64,000 nt of DNA from Siphonodentalium dalli (lineage: Eukaryota > Mollusca > Scaphopoda > Gadilida > Siphonodentaliidae). The stretch lies in NCBI GenBank assembly GCA_032622095.1, contig CP136067.1:50073899-50137898 (forward strand). The letters are read 5' to 3'. This document shows, in pieces, positions 12,169 through 24,430 of this stretch. A program made the position numbers and the translations under genes. Below the pieces are notes generated by a model. That model was not told where the DNA came from. It ran no database searches and was given only the letters and a program-made list of their open reading frames with translations. Numbering within the stretch: position 1 is the stretch's first letter; each line of letters starts with the position of its first letter.

Positions 12169-12769
12169 TTACGGGTAGAATTAAGCATATCGACGGGTAG
12201 TGTATGGTGAGCCAATTGCAGCACAATTTATATGATGTAGAGAAATTGTTATCCGCATTCGCTTTCTTGGCCGACGTTATACTTGTTGTTATGGTTATAT
12301 GATGGACATCTGCGTGGATAATGGATTGCATTAACCAGGGACGAGGCGAAAGTGGAAGGGGTTGGCGTCTTTCTTTGACTCATTTTGGTAACATTTTCAA
12401 TAATTAGCTTTCATAAGTAATTTCCCAGACCGTTCGAGTGTCGTCTAGAACAGATGGAATTTTCTGACTGAGAAAATATGTTATGATAGCACAAATATAT
12501 AATTACGCTAATTTAATAATCCAACAATTATTCGGTGTAAAATGTGTTGGTTTAGACCCAGGGTCCAAGAATGTCCTACATGCATGCACTTTTAGTCAGA
12601 TATAAGACCGAAATTGCCCCTTATATTAGTTGGGGAATATTTAGTCATATAACTGGTAATGGGTTGGAATCTTTCGAAGGGTCGGACAAGGGAATATTCA
12701 TCCCAAGAACTTGGATATTTGTCTGGGTCTAAACCCGAAGGTAGAACAAGAGCTACACTGGGCGTGCAA
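12169..12769. other. Spacer
   Basis: No gene seen; one 'cagggacgaggcga' match at 12337. Confidence 0.4.
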
Positions 12770-13420
12770 AATACCCCCTCTCTTGGGTCGGCGGAAACTG
12801 GTAAAAAAGGGGCATAACTCTGGTAAAAATTGGCGGACGGAACTCAAATTTGAACTTGACCTGTGTTTTGGTGGGAGAAAAGTAATATACCAAATTATCA
12901 TTGAATCCGATAAGCTCTAGTAAAGTTATCATCCGGAAAACAAATTTCAGGGATTTTCTAAGTCAAATTACGTCAAATAAGGGGCATAACTCCGGTGAAA
13001 ATTGGTGGACGGAACCCAAATTCGAACTTGATCTGTCTTTTCTCCTAATAAACCCACATACCAAATTTGATTGAAATCGGTTCACTCTAACTAACTCTGC
13101 CAGAACCCAAGTTCGAACTTGACCTGTGTTTTGGTGGGAGAAAGTAATATACCAAATTTGGATTAATTCCGATAAACTATACTAAAGTTATCATCCGGAC
13201 AACAAATTTCAAGGATTTTCTAAGTAAAAAAAACGTCAAATAAGGGGCATAACTCCGGTGAAAATTGGCGGGCGGAACCCAAATTCGAACTTGAACTTAC
13301 TTTTCGGCTAATAAACCCACATACCAAATTTTATTGAATTTGGTTCACTCTAACTAAAAGTTATCATCCGGAAACCAGGTTAACGGACGGACGCCCGGAC
13401 GGGCGTAAAAAAATCAAACT
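12770..13420 (+). repeat. Diverged tandem satellite ('ggggcataactc' type)
   Basis: About three units carry 'aaggggcataactccggtgaaaattgg', 'acccaaattcgaacttga', 'cccacataccaaattt' and 'ttatcatccggaaa' in a fixed order (phrases at about 12808, 12980, 13240), ending in 'ggacggacgcccggacggg'. Repeats with this wording are familiar to me from mollusc genomes. It is non-coding. Confidence 0.6.
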
Positions 13421-14570
13421 TGTTAAATATAAAGGGTGTTTAATGGTACACTATTCATTATATGGTTCGAATAAAGAGCGTTAACTTCACGTCTATGCGA
13501 AACAAAGAAAACAGCTAAAAGTCGATCTGATGACGGTAAGATTGTGCCGACTATGAGGTGTGTATATCAGTATTTGGTGTCACTATCGGCCACTACAATA
13601 TACAACAGTCTTGGGGTTCAAATGCGCCATGTCCGTTCAAAAGTCAAATATCTATATTAAAATGAGAAATCAGTCACCACCACATAAGGTACAATAACTG
13701 AACGGTTGTATTCAATCGTGTAACACATTCACGGTGTACTTATGCACAAAGGGTCGATAGGGGGCGTATATGTATATACCTAACACACCAAAACATACGT
13801 TGAAATTATTCTGTCAATCAGTTTGATTTCCAAAAATGTATTAGTGCGGATTTTTTTTTATAGTTTTAGACCAACATTTGCAAATATTCCTACTTTTGGT
13901 AGAAAAACATTCGGGCTATATGGTCAACAGCAGGTTGGAAATATCCAACAAATGTAAAGCTTGAGGAAAGTCAATAATTTATCAATTTTCATGTTCAGAT
14001 TTCAAAACGTTCTCACACCAGACCGAACCATGGTCGACCCGGTATGCCCTGGTCTAACCACATTCAGTGGCTCGTCAATACTGATCATTGATTTGTGAAA
14101 AACAAACCAGGGCGTGAATTTGCCTGGTGTTAGACCACTAGATGTTATGATTTTGCAATTTCCAGGTTCATATCTACAAAACTGTTCTCGTACTGCATGG
14201 TCGGCAAGGTGGACCCCCCCCCCCCCATCACAGGACTTCTGCAACAAGACTACTGATCCATTTAGAACAGTCCACAATAATATTCAGGACAGTGAAGGAT
14301 CAGTTGGGGGGAATCAGAGCCCAACGGCGTGCACAATTTGAATTACGCACAAACCTCTGTTTGGTGTGGTTTAAGGGGGTGTATAGTTGGGAATTTGAAG
14401 GTGGACACACCTTCTCAACGCGGAGACCCCCTATAATTACGTCCCTGTGTCGAGACTGCGTATAGCACCGCCAACTCACTCTAATAATCATAACATGTCG
14501 AGAATCCCGGGGTTAGCCCCCCCAAATCACATTCCCAAAAAATAACATGTCATTACTTGAGTGAAGACAG
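13421..14570. other. Spacer
   Basis: No gene seen. It contains one exact 'aataaagagcgtt' at 13470, a C-run at 14213-14225 and a 'cccggggttagccccccc' fragment at about 14508. Confidence 0.4.
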
Positions 14571-14846
14571 TTGTCACTAAACAAATCGGCGTTCCATAGT
14601 TATCTTAGTGTTAGAAGCCGCCTCGATACTTTGAACATAAAACATGGCTTAAATGACAAATGTATCAATGAGATTTGGCAATTAAATCGTGCAATAAATA
14701 GATTAATGCATAGCTGGCTGTTATTTCGTAGAACTAATGTACTTTTGCGTGAGAAAACTTTAGCGAAAGACTACCAGTCAATGGGATACATCTACCCGTT
14801 CCAAATCCCTATCGCTTTATGTGCTGCATTCAAAGTACGCAAATGA
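14571..14846 (+). CDS. Unrecognised 91-residue open frame
   Basis: A frame opening with TTG, mixed in composition and free of simple repeats, so more protein-like than its neighbours. It includes NIKHGLNDKCINEIWQL and a conserved-looking end (SMGYIYPFQIPIALC). No start context, splice partner or known domain was recognised. It lies 30 bp upstream of the 'ggtacccgtacccgt' repeat, so it may be a fragment of a mobile element protein. Confidence 0.2.
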   Translation: MSLNKSAFHSYLSVRSRLDTLNIKHGLNDKCINEIWQLNRAINRLMHSWLLFRRTNVLLREKTLAKDYQSMGYIYPFQIPIALCAAFKVRK

Positions 14847-15288
14847 CCGTGACGAATTTCACCGATCTACCTGGATCTACCGGTACCCGTACCCGTCCGA
14901 CGGGTATCGCAAACTCGCTATTGTGTTTTTTTACATAATTTTTACATAAATAGTCCAGTTACTAATTAATGACTTCTTCACTGTTGTTCCCAAAAAGGTG
15001 CCACCAACCATCATATCAGAACACATTATAGCCATACCTGCAATGACAGTTATATAGTATATAATTATCACTCTTTGGAGCCAAATAAACAGGCTGGCGT
15101 GTTTATTTTTTAATTTGAGGTATTTTGTTAGCCAGCACTCTGCAGCACTAGTATTATTTGGTCATTAGACATGCCAGAGTGAAAATGCCAGCACTATCAG
15201 GCACTATTCAATATTAATTTGAGGTGAAATGCAAACCAGCACTCCTATTCAGTCATCACTTTTATTTGGCACCAGATAGTGCTTTATC

Positions 15289-15625
15289 TTATACCTACAT
15301 ATGTTCTTAAGTGTTGGTTAAGGTCATAATCTATGTCAGAACACATTTATTAGTGAAAACAACTTAAAACAATGTCCATAATGTGGGTTGAAAAAAATTT
15401 GCACAAACAATTTTTTCAGGCCTCTGAGATGCACCCGGTATAGGTATGTTTTTGGAAGATCTCCCCTGTATTACTTATATCTTATACCTACCATGTTCCT
15501 AAGTGTCTGTAAAGGCCATAACCTGCCTTAGAACACAATTATTAATGAATATATTTGAAAACAACTTAAAACAAGGGCAAAAATGTGAAACAAATTTGCA
15601 CAAACTCATTTTTTCGGGCCTCTTC
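15289..15625 (+). repeat. Two-unit tandem duplication (~190 bp period)
   Basis: 15289-15427 and 15480-15625 share 'cttatacctac', 'aagtgt(t/c)g', 'aacacat/aattattaatga', 'gaaaacaacttaaaaca', 'atttgcacaaac' and 'tttttcaggcctct' in order. Confidence 0.6.
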
Positions 15626-15724
15626 GTACCCACCCACACCGGCCCTGTATGATAAAACGTTCGTGCGACCCCCCCCCCCCCTCCCCGTTAGGTTAGGATA
15701 ATGTGTGAATTATAGCGAATTATC

Positions 15725-16036
15725 CAGGTTGGCGATTATCGCAATACGATAGGCGAACTCCGTGTGCGTAACGTAACTATCACAAGTATAACGTACTCCG
15801 ATAACAACTTATCGCCAATTTCATGCTTAAAACATTTTAAATATATCATCTTCGGCCTGTTTTATTTAATTTTTATGAAAATAAATAATAAATGGGGTGA
15901 TAAATATATATATAATGGCAAATATAATCAAATTAGCCATTTTCCCGTGATACTTTGAACAGGCAAGCTAGGTACACAAATTGGTGAAATCTGAGTACGA
16001 GTGTTCCCCTATCGTATTGCGATAATCGCTAACCAA
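15725..16036. mobile_element. MITE with ~34-bp inverted ends
   Basis: The left end 'ggttggcgattatcgcaata' (15728 onward) is mirrored by the right end '...tattgcgataatcgctaacc' (to 16034). Both flanks contain 'aattatc', but not precisely adjacent, so the duplication length is unresolved. The interior is AT-rich and non-coding. Confidence 0.65.
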
Positions 16037-16189
16037 TTATCGAAATATGAAATACAACGAAAAAGCGAAATAGGAAATACGGCGAAATAGCGGAATAGGA
16101 AATGCAGTGAAATGGCGAAATAAAACACTTCTTAAATATCTCGGTTATATCGTCAATAATCTATCTACACTAATGTAACTCAATTTTGT

Positions 16190-16490
16190 TTGTTTGTTCA
16201 TTTGTTTGTTCGTTTGTCGGCTTATATGCGACCAAACGGCTGGACCGTCGGAGCTGAAAATGTGTATATATGGGTAATTTGACCCGGGGAGCATTACCAG
16301 ATAGGTCCAGTTCACTTCAGATGTCTTAAAAGATGTCTTAAAATATATTATATATTTTTGGCTGGATGCAACCAAACGGTTCCATCTCGGAGCTGATTTT
16401 TTTTTTATATATATATGGGTAATTTGACTAGGAGAATCTTATTACACATGCCCCGTTGACATCAGATGTATTAAAAGACACTAATAGTTA
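16190..16490 (+). repeat. Two-unit tandem repeat
   Basis: 'gcgaccaaacggctgga..cggagctga' (16228) recurs as 'gcaaccaaacggttcca..cggagctga' (16369), each followed by 'tatatgggtaatttgac' and 'atcagatgt'. Confidence 0.55.
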
Positions 16491-17719
16491 ATTTAACTAA
16501 ATAATTGATTATATACCCAAAATGGTTGCAATCTGGTCAGTGAAAATTGAACACGGGGATAAATTGACCCGTAGCGTGTCATGAAATAGATGTCGTTGAC
16601 CTCAGAAACTTACGCAAATTTCCCATTGTTTATTCAACTTCAATCGAACGTATGGCATTCAGTTCGGACATGCAGTTCGAATGCTCGCTTTTTTTAGAAA
16701 ACCAAATATTCAGATTTTGAATCTGTAAACCATTTTATGTTTGGGGCTGTTAATGTCTCGTTATTTGGCTGGTCAAATTGTGAGAGTCCGTTGCGGGGAG
16801 AAGAACAAAGCAATTTCAAAGTAGAGTATACAAATACGATGAAATGTCCTGTTTAGCTTATAGTGAATGTAGACCCATTGATGTCAAGAATGATAATATC
16901 TTAAACTAACAAGTTTCGGCTGTGGATAAGACAACACGTCGTTTTACCATAATGAAATCTTTATGTGGTCGGGGGAATATTTGTTGCGGCAAGGAAAATG
17001 ATCAAACTCTACTGATTAGCGCGGCTATTTGAACATCAAAGCTGGTAACACGAAACCTATTATGACGTCGCCCGGTTGTGGATTTGTCTGTGACATTTCA
17101 GTATTAGCTGCATTATAATGATATTGTGCAACTATAATATTATGTGTTCCACGGTGCTCATATAATAAGACCCAAATAGGAATATTCTACCGTAAAACGA
17201 GTTTACGTCGGTCGCAACACTATAAACACCCAACACAATTCCATTGCAAATTAAAAACGATAATTATGCAAATGAGCCAACACAATTATTCGCGATTTTT
17301 CGAAAGTTATGAGGCTATAAACAGAGTGTCGTCGTTATATATGACTATAGCGGTGAGCGGTAATTGGTTGTACTTGTCATGGCAACAATTGTCCAGATGT
17401 GGGCTGTGCATGTGACCTGATTCTATATTTACAAACACGCAGGGTCTGATAGACCGGATTTTTCTCCCAGACCCCTAAACCAAATTTGGTGTTGTCACTC
17501 GGGGTACCATGGGAGAGGTTATAACGGCGTTATTTTTTTTCAACAAAAAAATATTTATTAAATAAATAAAAAAAAACACACACGTTAAAATATTCACGGT
17601 GTGGAATCACGTGGTTTCGAGTTGATGCGAATCACGCATTCAAAATGGCCGAGGCGATCGAAACGCGACCAGAAACGAGGAAAAAGGTAATAAACTATGA
17701 TATAACGTATTACATGGTA
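16491..17719. other. Spacer
   Basis: No gene, RNA or element recognised. Confidence 0.4.
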
Positions 17720-17990
17720 TTCTGTCATCTACGAGCAGATGCTTTACTATTTTTCAAACAAGCTGATACGTCACTTGCGTCAATATTCGCAACTGTTTGC
17801 TCTAACATTCTGACCAAAGTTGTCAGTCGAAGGATTTTCCAAGATGTAAGACTGGTGTATTCCACGCACCTCCGACTGGCAACTTTGGTCAGAATGTTAT
17901 AGAAAACTACTGAGTATTTTCGAACAAATATGGTATCAACTTGCTTCAAAAATAAACTAGCATATATGCTCGTAACAGTCAAAATGGTAT
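17720..17990. repeat. Foldback element, ~270 bp
   Basis: The arm at about 17727-17845 ('caagctgatac', 'actgtttgctctaacattct', 'gaccaaagttg') is complementary, with mismatches, to 17865-17985. The two similar short frames on opposite strands are a consequence of the palindrome and do not represent genes. Confidence 0.6.
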
Positions 17991-18281
17991 GTTTTGTGTC
18001 AGTTTCTCATAGATTATGATTATGTCACAATTCAATACTATTAATTATTATTACCATCAGCATATAATTGCCATGTTATTTTCATCGTTCATAATGCACA
18101 CGAGAGTATTTTATTTTGCACCAATCCATGACTCAAATTCATTCATTTGTTGCATATGTTCTGTTGAGTATAAAAGGAGATGGTCCCATAAATGGCTGGA
18201 TTTAGTTTACAGTACACCTTTAACACTCATCGCAGACCAAAGTTTTAACGATCAGCAGGCATGACATGAAAATATAGAATA

Positions 18282-19034
18282 CTAGCAGGTGGACCCGACT
18301 TCGTCCGGGCTGTTTCCCCTGCTTTTCGGCGAATTGCGCGATTTGACCTTGAATTGACCATTTTGAAGGTCAAGGTCAGGTCGAGGTCACGATTTGACCC
18401 GTCCAGAACTCTCCCCGGACAAAAGCACCCGACAAAAGTACCCGTCGAAATCCGTCAGGTTTTACCCGATTTGACGTTGAATTGACCATTTTGAAGGTCA
18501 AGGTCAGGTTGGGGTAACGATTTGACACGTCAAAAACACTCCTCGGACAAAAGTAACCCTATGTATCAAATGTTGTGGAAATCCCGTCAAAATTCGCGAT
18601 TTTACCTTGAATTGAAATTTTTTAAGGTCAAGGTCAGGTCGGGGTCACGATTTGACTCGTCCAAAACACTCCCCGGACAAAAGTACCCATGGGTATAAAA
18701 TTTCGTCCGTTTTACCCGATTTGACCTTGAATTGACCTTTTTGAAGGTCAATGTCAGGTCGGGGTAACGGTTTGACCCGTCCAAAGACTCCCCGGACAAA
18801 AGTAGCTGTAGGTATCAAATGTCGTCGAAATCCGTCCCGTTTTACGCGATTTGACCTTGAATTGACCTTTTTGAAGGTCAAGGACAGGTCGAAGTCACGA
18901 TTTGACCGTCCAAAACACCCCCTGGACTAAAGCAACCCTATGTAGCAAGTTTGTGCTAAATCCGCCCGGCAGTTTTCCCGGCCATAGCTAACAGACAAAC
19001 AACAAACAGACAGAAGTCCCAAAATATATAGTAG
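18282..19034 (-). mobile_element. Non-autonomous Helitron, family A
   Basis: Minus-strand orientation: the 5' terminus TCTACTATATATTTTGGGA is at the right (ending 19034). The 3' terminus at the left carries a hairpin (plus strand 'acccgacttcgtccgggct') about 11 nt before CTAG. TC...hairpin-CTRR ends inserted between A and T are Helitron hallmarks. The body is five ~130-bp tandem modules marked by 'aaggtcaaggtcaggt' (18366, 18495, 18627, 18745, 18873). No Rep/helicase is encoded, so it would need an autonomous partner. It abuts the next unit directly. Confidence 0.8.
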
Positions 19035-19573
19035 ACTAGCAGGTGGATCCGACTTCGTCTGGGCTGTTTCTCCTCTGATTTTCGGCGAATTGCTCGATTT
19101 GACCTTGAGTTGTCCATTTTGAAGGTCAAGGTCAGGTCGGGGTCACGATTTGACATGTCCAAAACACTCAGTGGACAAAAGTAACCATATGTATCAAATT
19201 TCGGGGAAATCCCATCAAAATTCGCGATTTGACCTTGAATTGACCCGATTTCAAGGTCAATGTCACGTCGCACGGGCAGACGAATAGGCTTACGACACTC
19301 CCCATACGAAAGTATCCCTAGACACTAATTTTCATCGAAATCCCATGATACTCGGGCGTTCGACCTTGAAATGACCCGATTTGAAGGTCACGTCGCACGG
19401 CAAATTAATAGGCCCATGCCACTTCCCGGCCGAAAGTACCCCCACCTACCAAGTTTCATCGAAATCGGCTCAGCCGTTTTCGAGTCCATCGCGAACACAC
19501 AGACAGACAGACAGACAGAGAGACAGACGGACACACACACACCCTCACACCCACACACCCCTCACACACACAC

Positions 19574-19604
<31 letters not shown>

Positions 19605-19610
19605 GTCTAA
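19035..19610 (-). mobile_element. Helitron family A, truncated 5' end
   Basis: It begins with CTAGCAGGTGG and the same hairpin, has two to three 'ttgaccttgaattgacc' modules, then 'tcggctcagccgttttcgag', (GACA)n and a long (CA)n tract (19560-19605). No TC terminus is visible after the (CA)n, so that end is eroded. It starts directly after the GA/TC end of the preceding unit. Confidence 0.7.
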
Positions 19611-19845
19611 CGCTGTGTGTCAATTGGGGTCGTTTGCGTCGAACCTACAACCGGGTTCTACCCTTTCCGCTGTACCTACCACCTAGAAAATTGGGAAGTA
19701 GATACCGAAGGACAACTGAAGCGTTTTCAGGCAAGAATAAAACCAGTAAGTCAGTCATTTAACTTTGTGTTTTTATAATCATAACTGTGACACATGTGTA
19801 TGACAAATGGGAAAGTCATATGTAAATAAATGGCATTGCGCTTAT

Positions 19846-20300
19846 GTGCACCGCAATTCAATTGCGCTTCAGATCAGCGCAAAGTCGCCACACCGCAGTG
19901 CAATTGCGCTTCAGCGTGGTGCAATGTAGCCGAACCACAGTGTAATTGCGCTTGAGTGTAGCGTAATGTCGCCGCACCGCAGTCCAATTGCGATTGAGTG
20001 CATAGCAATGTTGCGACATAGCAGTGCAATTGCGCTTGACCGCACCGCCCTGTCGCCGCACCGCAGTGCACTTGAGTGCAGCGCAATGTCGCGGCACCGC
20101 AGTGCAATTGCGCTTGAGCGCAGCGCAATTTCGCCGCAACGCAGTGCAATTGCGCTTGAGCGCAGCGCAATTTCGCCGCACCGCATTGCAATTGCTGTTG
20201 ATTGCAGCGCAATGTCGCCGCACCACAGCGCAATTGCGCTTCAGTGCAGCGCAATGTCGTCGCACCTCAGTGCAATTGCGCTTCATTGCAATGCAGCGCA
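19846..20300. repeat. 42-bp minisatellite with 'gcgcaattgcgc' core
   Basis: About ten to eleven copies of a 42-bp unit of the form 'gcaattgcgcttgagcgcag' + 'cgcaatttcgccgcaccgca' + 'gt'. The core is self-complementary. Because 42 is divisible by 3, several frames stay open on both strands and would give 14-residue periodic peptides rich in Arg, Cys and Ala; I do not treat these as genes. Decayed single units continue to about 20480. Confidence 0.85.
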
Positions 20301-20480
20301 ATCGTGACCACTGTGCAATTTTGTCCCTCAGCGCAATAGTCCAAGCGTGTGCATTTGACCGCCGAAACTACGCTGGTACTCGTTCGTTGGTTACAGTGAT
20401 CTCGCTGGATCGCTTATGCACAGCGCAATTTTGCTTAATTTTAGCGCAATTTGACTTGAGCAAAGCGCGATTGCACTTGA

Positions 20481-21700
20481 GTGCAATTGTTCGTAATTAT
20501 TTCAGTAGTCAAATGAGTCTGCGTGCATGGTATGTAGCCATTGTGAATTATTATACATATAAATAATGATAACCGTTTTCGCAAAATATATATGCGAAAA
20601 TAACACAACGCAAACGTGCCTACTTCACAATCAAATTAACCAAGTTAAATAGCCCAGGGTGTGCCCTTTCCAACGATGCATAGCACGATAGCGTGCGTTA
20701 TGCCGGTCTTTAGTTATGGCGTTTTGTAATAACGGGCCTGCCTTTTAGCTGCATTTAATTTCCCTCCAGACAAATTGCTTAACGAATATGCCCCTGTTAG
20801 GCTGACGCAGATTCAATAGATTCCCGTCTCGCAAAGAATTGGCCGCACATAAATTTCAGCGGCATGTCATTTCGCTCGAGATAACTGATTGAACCAATCT
20901 ACCCTAATAAGGCGACGAGCTTCCAGGTTTTGCATCGCGCGAAAGCAATTGGCCGGCTGCTAGCTAATCTGATTCAACATAGGATCGCACGGTTTTTATT
21001 GAAATGTTTTGTCACCGTTGGCGTCAGCGAGGTAATTCGATTATATGTCCATCTTAACATGGGTCGACATGGCGGGAGAAGTCGAGATCCGACCTCAACC
21101 AAATTTGTTGTCAAGTTGATGTAGGGGGGTTTACTTGACCTTGACCCTAAAATAACCTTGACCTTTGTTGAAAGACATCTCACTTAAGGGCTATTTTGCT
21201 AGATATGTGTTGCGATGTACGCGCTTATGTCAATATCCAGAGGCCTCGTATAGCTGTCATTGATAAATATACCGGTATCAAGGAGGCTCCTACATACCTT
21301 AGTCTGTATCTGACGAACAGACACATGGGACTACGATATAAACTTAAACTAGACCTCCATAGAAAATAACATAGGAGTTGAGTGAAATTGTGGGTAAAAT
21401 GGCGATTTGCAGATGCGCATGTTAACGGAGCTGTTTATTGAATACAATGTGTTCTGTCCGTGTCATACATACCCGACCCGGTGAACTATACAACGTATGC
21501 CGAAACCTACCATATTCCACATATGAAAGTTTTGTTTCTATTGGCACAATTAGGATCTCGGATACACAATAGTTCTACCTATAATTTGAGCTGTCGCGAA
21601 CCCGTTTGAACGCTGTTTACAATCGGGCTCGCGGGACAAACGGGATCGAGCCCGATTAGAAGGTTTAAAGTCTGGAATATAAGCCCCATTGTAGGCAATT
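20481..21700. other. Spacer
   Basis: No gene seen. A local inverted repeat near 21594-21655 pairs 'cgggctcg' with 'cgagcccg'. Confidence 0.35.
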
Positions 21701-21705
21701 GTTAA

Positions 21706-21739
<34 letters not shown>

Positions 21740-21760
21740 TTTCCCAAAATATATAATAGA
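21701..21760 (-). mobile_element. Helitron 5' terminus fragment
   Basis: A (CA)n tract then 'tttcccaaaatatataataga', the same TC-end (minus strand TCTATTATATATTTTGGG) as at 35561. The matching CTAG end to the left was not found. Confidence 0.55.
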
Positions 21761-22411
21761 TAGTCTGGTGGTTGAGACTCGATTCTCATTTGTGGGTACC
21801 CGTTTCAAGGTGAAGATCACCTCAAGCGGAAAAACTGACCCGATTAAAATCTCCCCTGTTGTGTGAGAGAAGTTCAACAGCGACAACAAAATTATGTAGA
21901 GAGCAGCATAAATTAGTGTTATCAAGAAAAAATCATCAAATAAGACCTGCAACGTGTGTGAAATCAGACTGCAACGTGTGTGAAATCAGTGACAACAGAA
22001 CTCTGCTGCAACGTCTGTGAAATCAGACTGCGGAGAACGCCAGAACCAGAGCGAGTGGACAGAATAAACAAAACCGAATATGGACAGAATAAAGAGCGTT
22101 ATTCGGTGAACAAAACCAAATATGGAAAATAGCTTGCAAACAGCCGTATGCGCAAATATGGACAGAATAAAGAGCGTTATTCGGTTAACAATACCAAATA
22201 TGTATTGTGTTAACCACTCCCTGCCAAGGAGGGTGACAGGGGGCATGGAAAAGGAGTGATCGGGCGTTCTCAAAAGCGGTCCGATGACCATTCCCGTGGC
22301 TCTTTACCCCTTAGATATGAAGTTTGGACTAAATCCGCCGACAGTTTTCTCGGCCATAGCTAACAGACAAACAACAAACAGACGAACAGAAGTCCCAAAA
22401 TATATATTAGA
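21761..22411 (-). mobile_element. Helitron-like element, family D
   Basis: The right end is 'cccaaaatatatattaga' followed by T. The interior has 'ttgtgggtacccgtttcaag' (shared with 33818) and a duplicated ~80-bp unit containing 'aataaagagcgttattcgg' (22088, 22166). It also has 'gcgttctcaaaagcggt' and 'cgtggctctttacccc(t)tagata', shared with 34084-34135. The left terminus does not show a clear CTAG hairpin. Confidence 0.6.
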
Positions 22412-23261
22412 TTATTTAAGGGTGGTTGTCTTTCTAAATGAAAATAATTATGAAATTTCTTGAATCAAGAAAAATTATGTCACCTCTCATTATTTCCAGA
22501 TGATATCATGGATACATGAACAGTACTTATGTTATTGGTACCGGAACACATCGAAATTTAACATATTTTTCATGCAATAAAAGTAAAGTGAAGAAATAAT
22601 TGAATGAATAAACAAATGTTGGAAATTATGTATTTATAATATGACTAGTTGAAAAAGCTTTATTCAGCGTCGGGGGGGGGGCTGTGTGCGCTTTGTGCAC
22701 GACAGAAGGAGCATACTCTTATGGGATATTTATATAGATATTTATTATATTACTTCAATATATCCTCGTACAAATATGTTCATATTTGACCTAACATTGA
22801 TATTGGTTCCTGTATAGAACCAGTTTTATAATGGATTTGAGATTGTTTGCTGACCACCCCATTCAAAATGCCCCTTCGTATTTCAGTTTTCAATAACTAT
22901 CTCGGGCACAATCATAAGAATGGCAAAACTATAGTCCAGAAACTATACTAGTGGGTGGATGTTCTCGAAAATTTGAGTGAGCAAAAGCAAAAACACTATT
23001 GAAAAAAATCGCCAAAAAATATTAAATGGTTTGATCTGGGAAAACTGATTGACAACGTGTGGATAAATACTCCTGCTTCATGTGGACATACACATGCGTT
23101 GTTCGTTGTCTGTTTTACGATGAGAAACAAACATATCCCCATATTATATACGTGAAAATGACTTTCCCATTTTCTCGGTTTTGGCGATACCCTCGGTTTT
23201 GGCGATACCACGTACACGGGGGTGATTCAGTGCAAGTCTGATTACAGCGTATCTATCATTT
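22412..23261. other. Spacer with third copy of the 5.5 kb repeat
   Basis: 22665-22815 matches the 5525 repeat ('ttcagcgtcgg', 'tgtgcgctt', 'cttcaatatatcctcg', 'ttcatat..gacctaacattgat'). No gene seen. Confidence 0.45.
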
Positions 23262-23653
23262 GCAGAATGAGGTCCCCCAGTTGTGAATTTAGTGACGCTA
23301 TCCCGCAGAGCGGGCTAGCATCACTAAATTCACCCTCTGGGGACCTCATTCTGCTTAGAATTCATCTTCTCTGGAAAGTTTGTTTGTTATCAAATTTCTA
23401 TAGAAACTTAGATTCTATTTTTATTTTTTTTAGTTTAGTATATCCCCAAATTGGCAGACGACACATTGCATAATCGAGGTTCCCAATGGGTGTACATTAC
23501 AATATTCACCATTTGGGAACTTCAATCTGAGTCTATGTCTCTCATAGCAGTTGAGGCCATGCGGAATGAGGTCCCAAAGAGGGTGAATTTGGTGATGCTA
23601 GCCCGCTGTGCGGGATAGCGTCACTAAATTCACTTTCAGGGGACCTCATTCTG
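23262..23653. mobile_element. Composite foldback: two ~93-bp hairpins with a spacer
   Basis: 23262-23354 and 23561-23653 are each palindromes with arms 'gaatgaggtcc...gaatttagtgac' meeting at a GC-rich loop. Between them a third hairpin pairs 'gaggttcccaatgggtg' with 'caccatttgggaacttc' (23477-23525). The same three-part arrangement occurs inverted at 28645-28990. Confidence 0.7.
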
Positions 23654-24022
23654 AAAATGACAAGCACGCTATAATCAGGCTTGATTCAGTGGTTTATGAG
23701 TTCATGTTGATTCGTGGATAGGAAAACTTGTATTTGTCTTGAAAACCAAGATGGGTCATATTGGAAGATATGTACTAACTTACACCCTATGGTATGTTGT
23801 CCGACAAAATGCTTGCACTAGTTAAACGGACATGGCTCATTCGCACTTCTAAATTCTGTCGACGTAATTCGGAAGGCGGTAACGCCGGTAAGATATGTTG
23901 ATAAATACATGAAATATTGATACCGGCTCTTAACAATACAATACAGCTGAATTCAATAATTTTTGCACAGACGTGAAATAAACGCTCTTTATTTATACCA
24001 TATGAGGACTATACTAATAAGG

Positions 24023-24430
24023 AACGCTCTTTATTGTTCCATGCATAAGAAAGTTCTGGACCCTAACGTTCTCAATTCGATCACCATAATTAATCTTTCT
24101 GTGGTATAAAGAGGCCGTAAAACAATGCTTAGCGTATTTATCAACATATGTGTATCCCTGCATGGAACCGGGCCGTGATGTAACAAAAGCGAGCATAGTT
24201 TTACCTTCAAACCGCCAAGTGCCTTTAATACTGTCATTTCAATTGATCCACTAGTTTCAGATGTAGCTTTCTTATAAGCGCGCCGCACACGATGCGATAT
24301 ATGTTGCACGATATTTGTCGCACTCGCAGGCCCTTGTGATGTAAGATCCATGCGCGCACACGGTCCGATTTTGATCGTGCGACTTCTGCTTTTATCACTT
24401 ACGATAAACCACCACACACGATGCGATCGT
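24023..24430 (-). repeat. Dispersed repeat, inverted partner of 27100-27485
   Basis: It shares, in reverse order, 'catggaacaataaagagcgtt', 'ctcaattc', 'ataaagag', 'aacaatgcttagcg', 'ccatggaaccgg', 'ttacatcgcgg' and the 'cgatatatatcgcatcgtgtg' block with the later copy. It is non-coding. Confidence 0.6.

Noticed and set aside
12086..14920. One 2.8-kb transposon bounded by 'agcgagtttgcgat' ends
   Set aside because: The left motif is itself a complete palindrome, no target duplication fits, and the interior has unrelated satellite; treated as two separate repeat copies.
19858..20566. Long open frames on both strands (up to 180 codons) across the 42-bp repeat
   Set aside because: They are forced open by a repeat unit divisible by three; the peptides are 14-residue periodic and have no domain.
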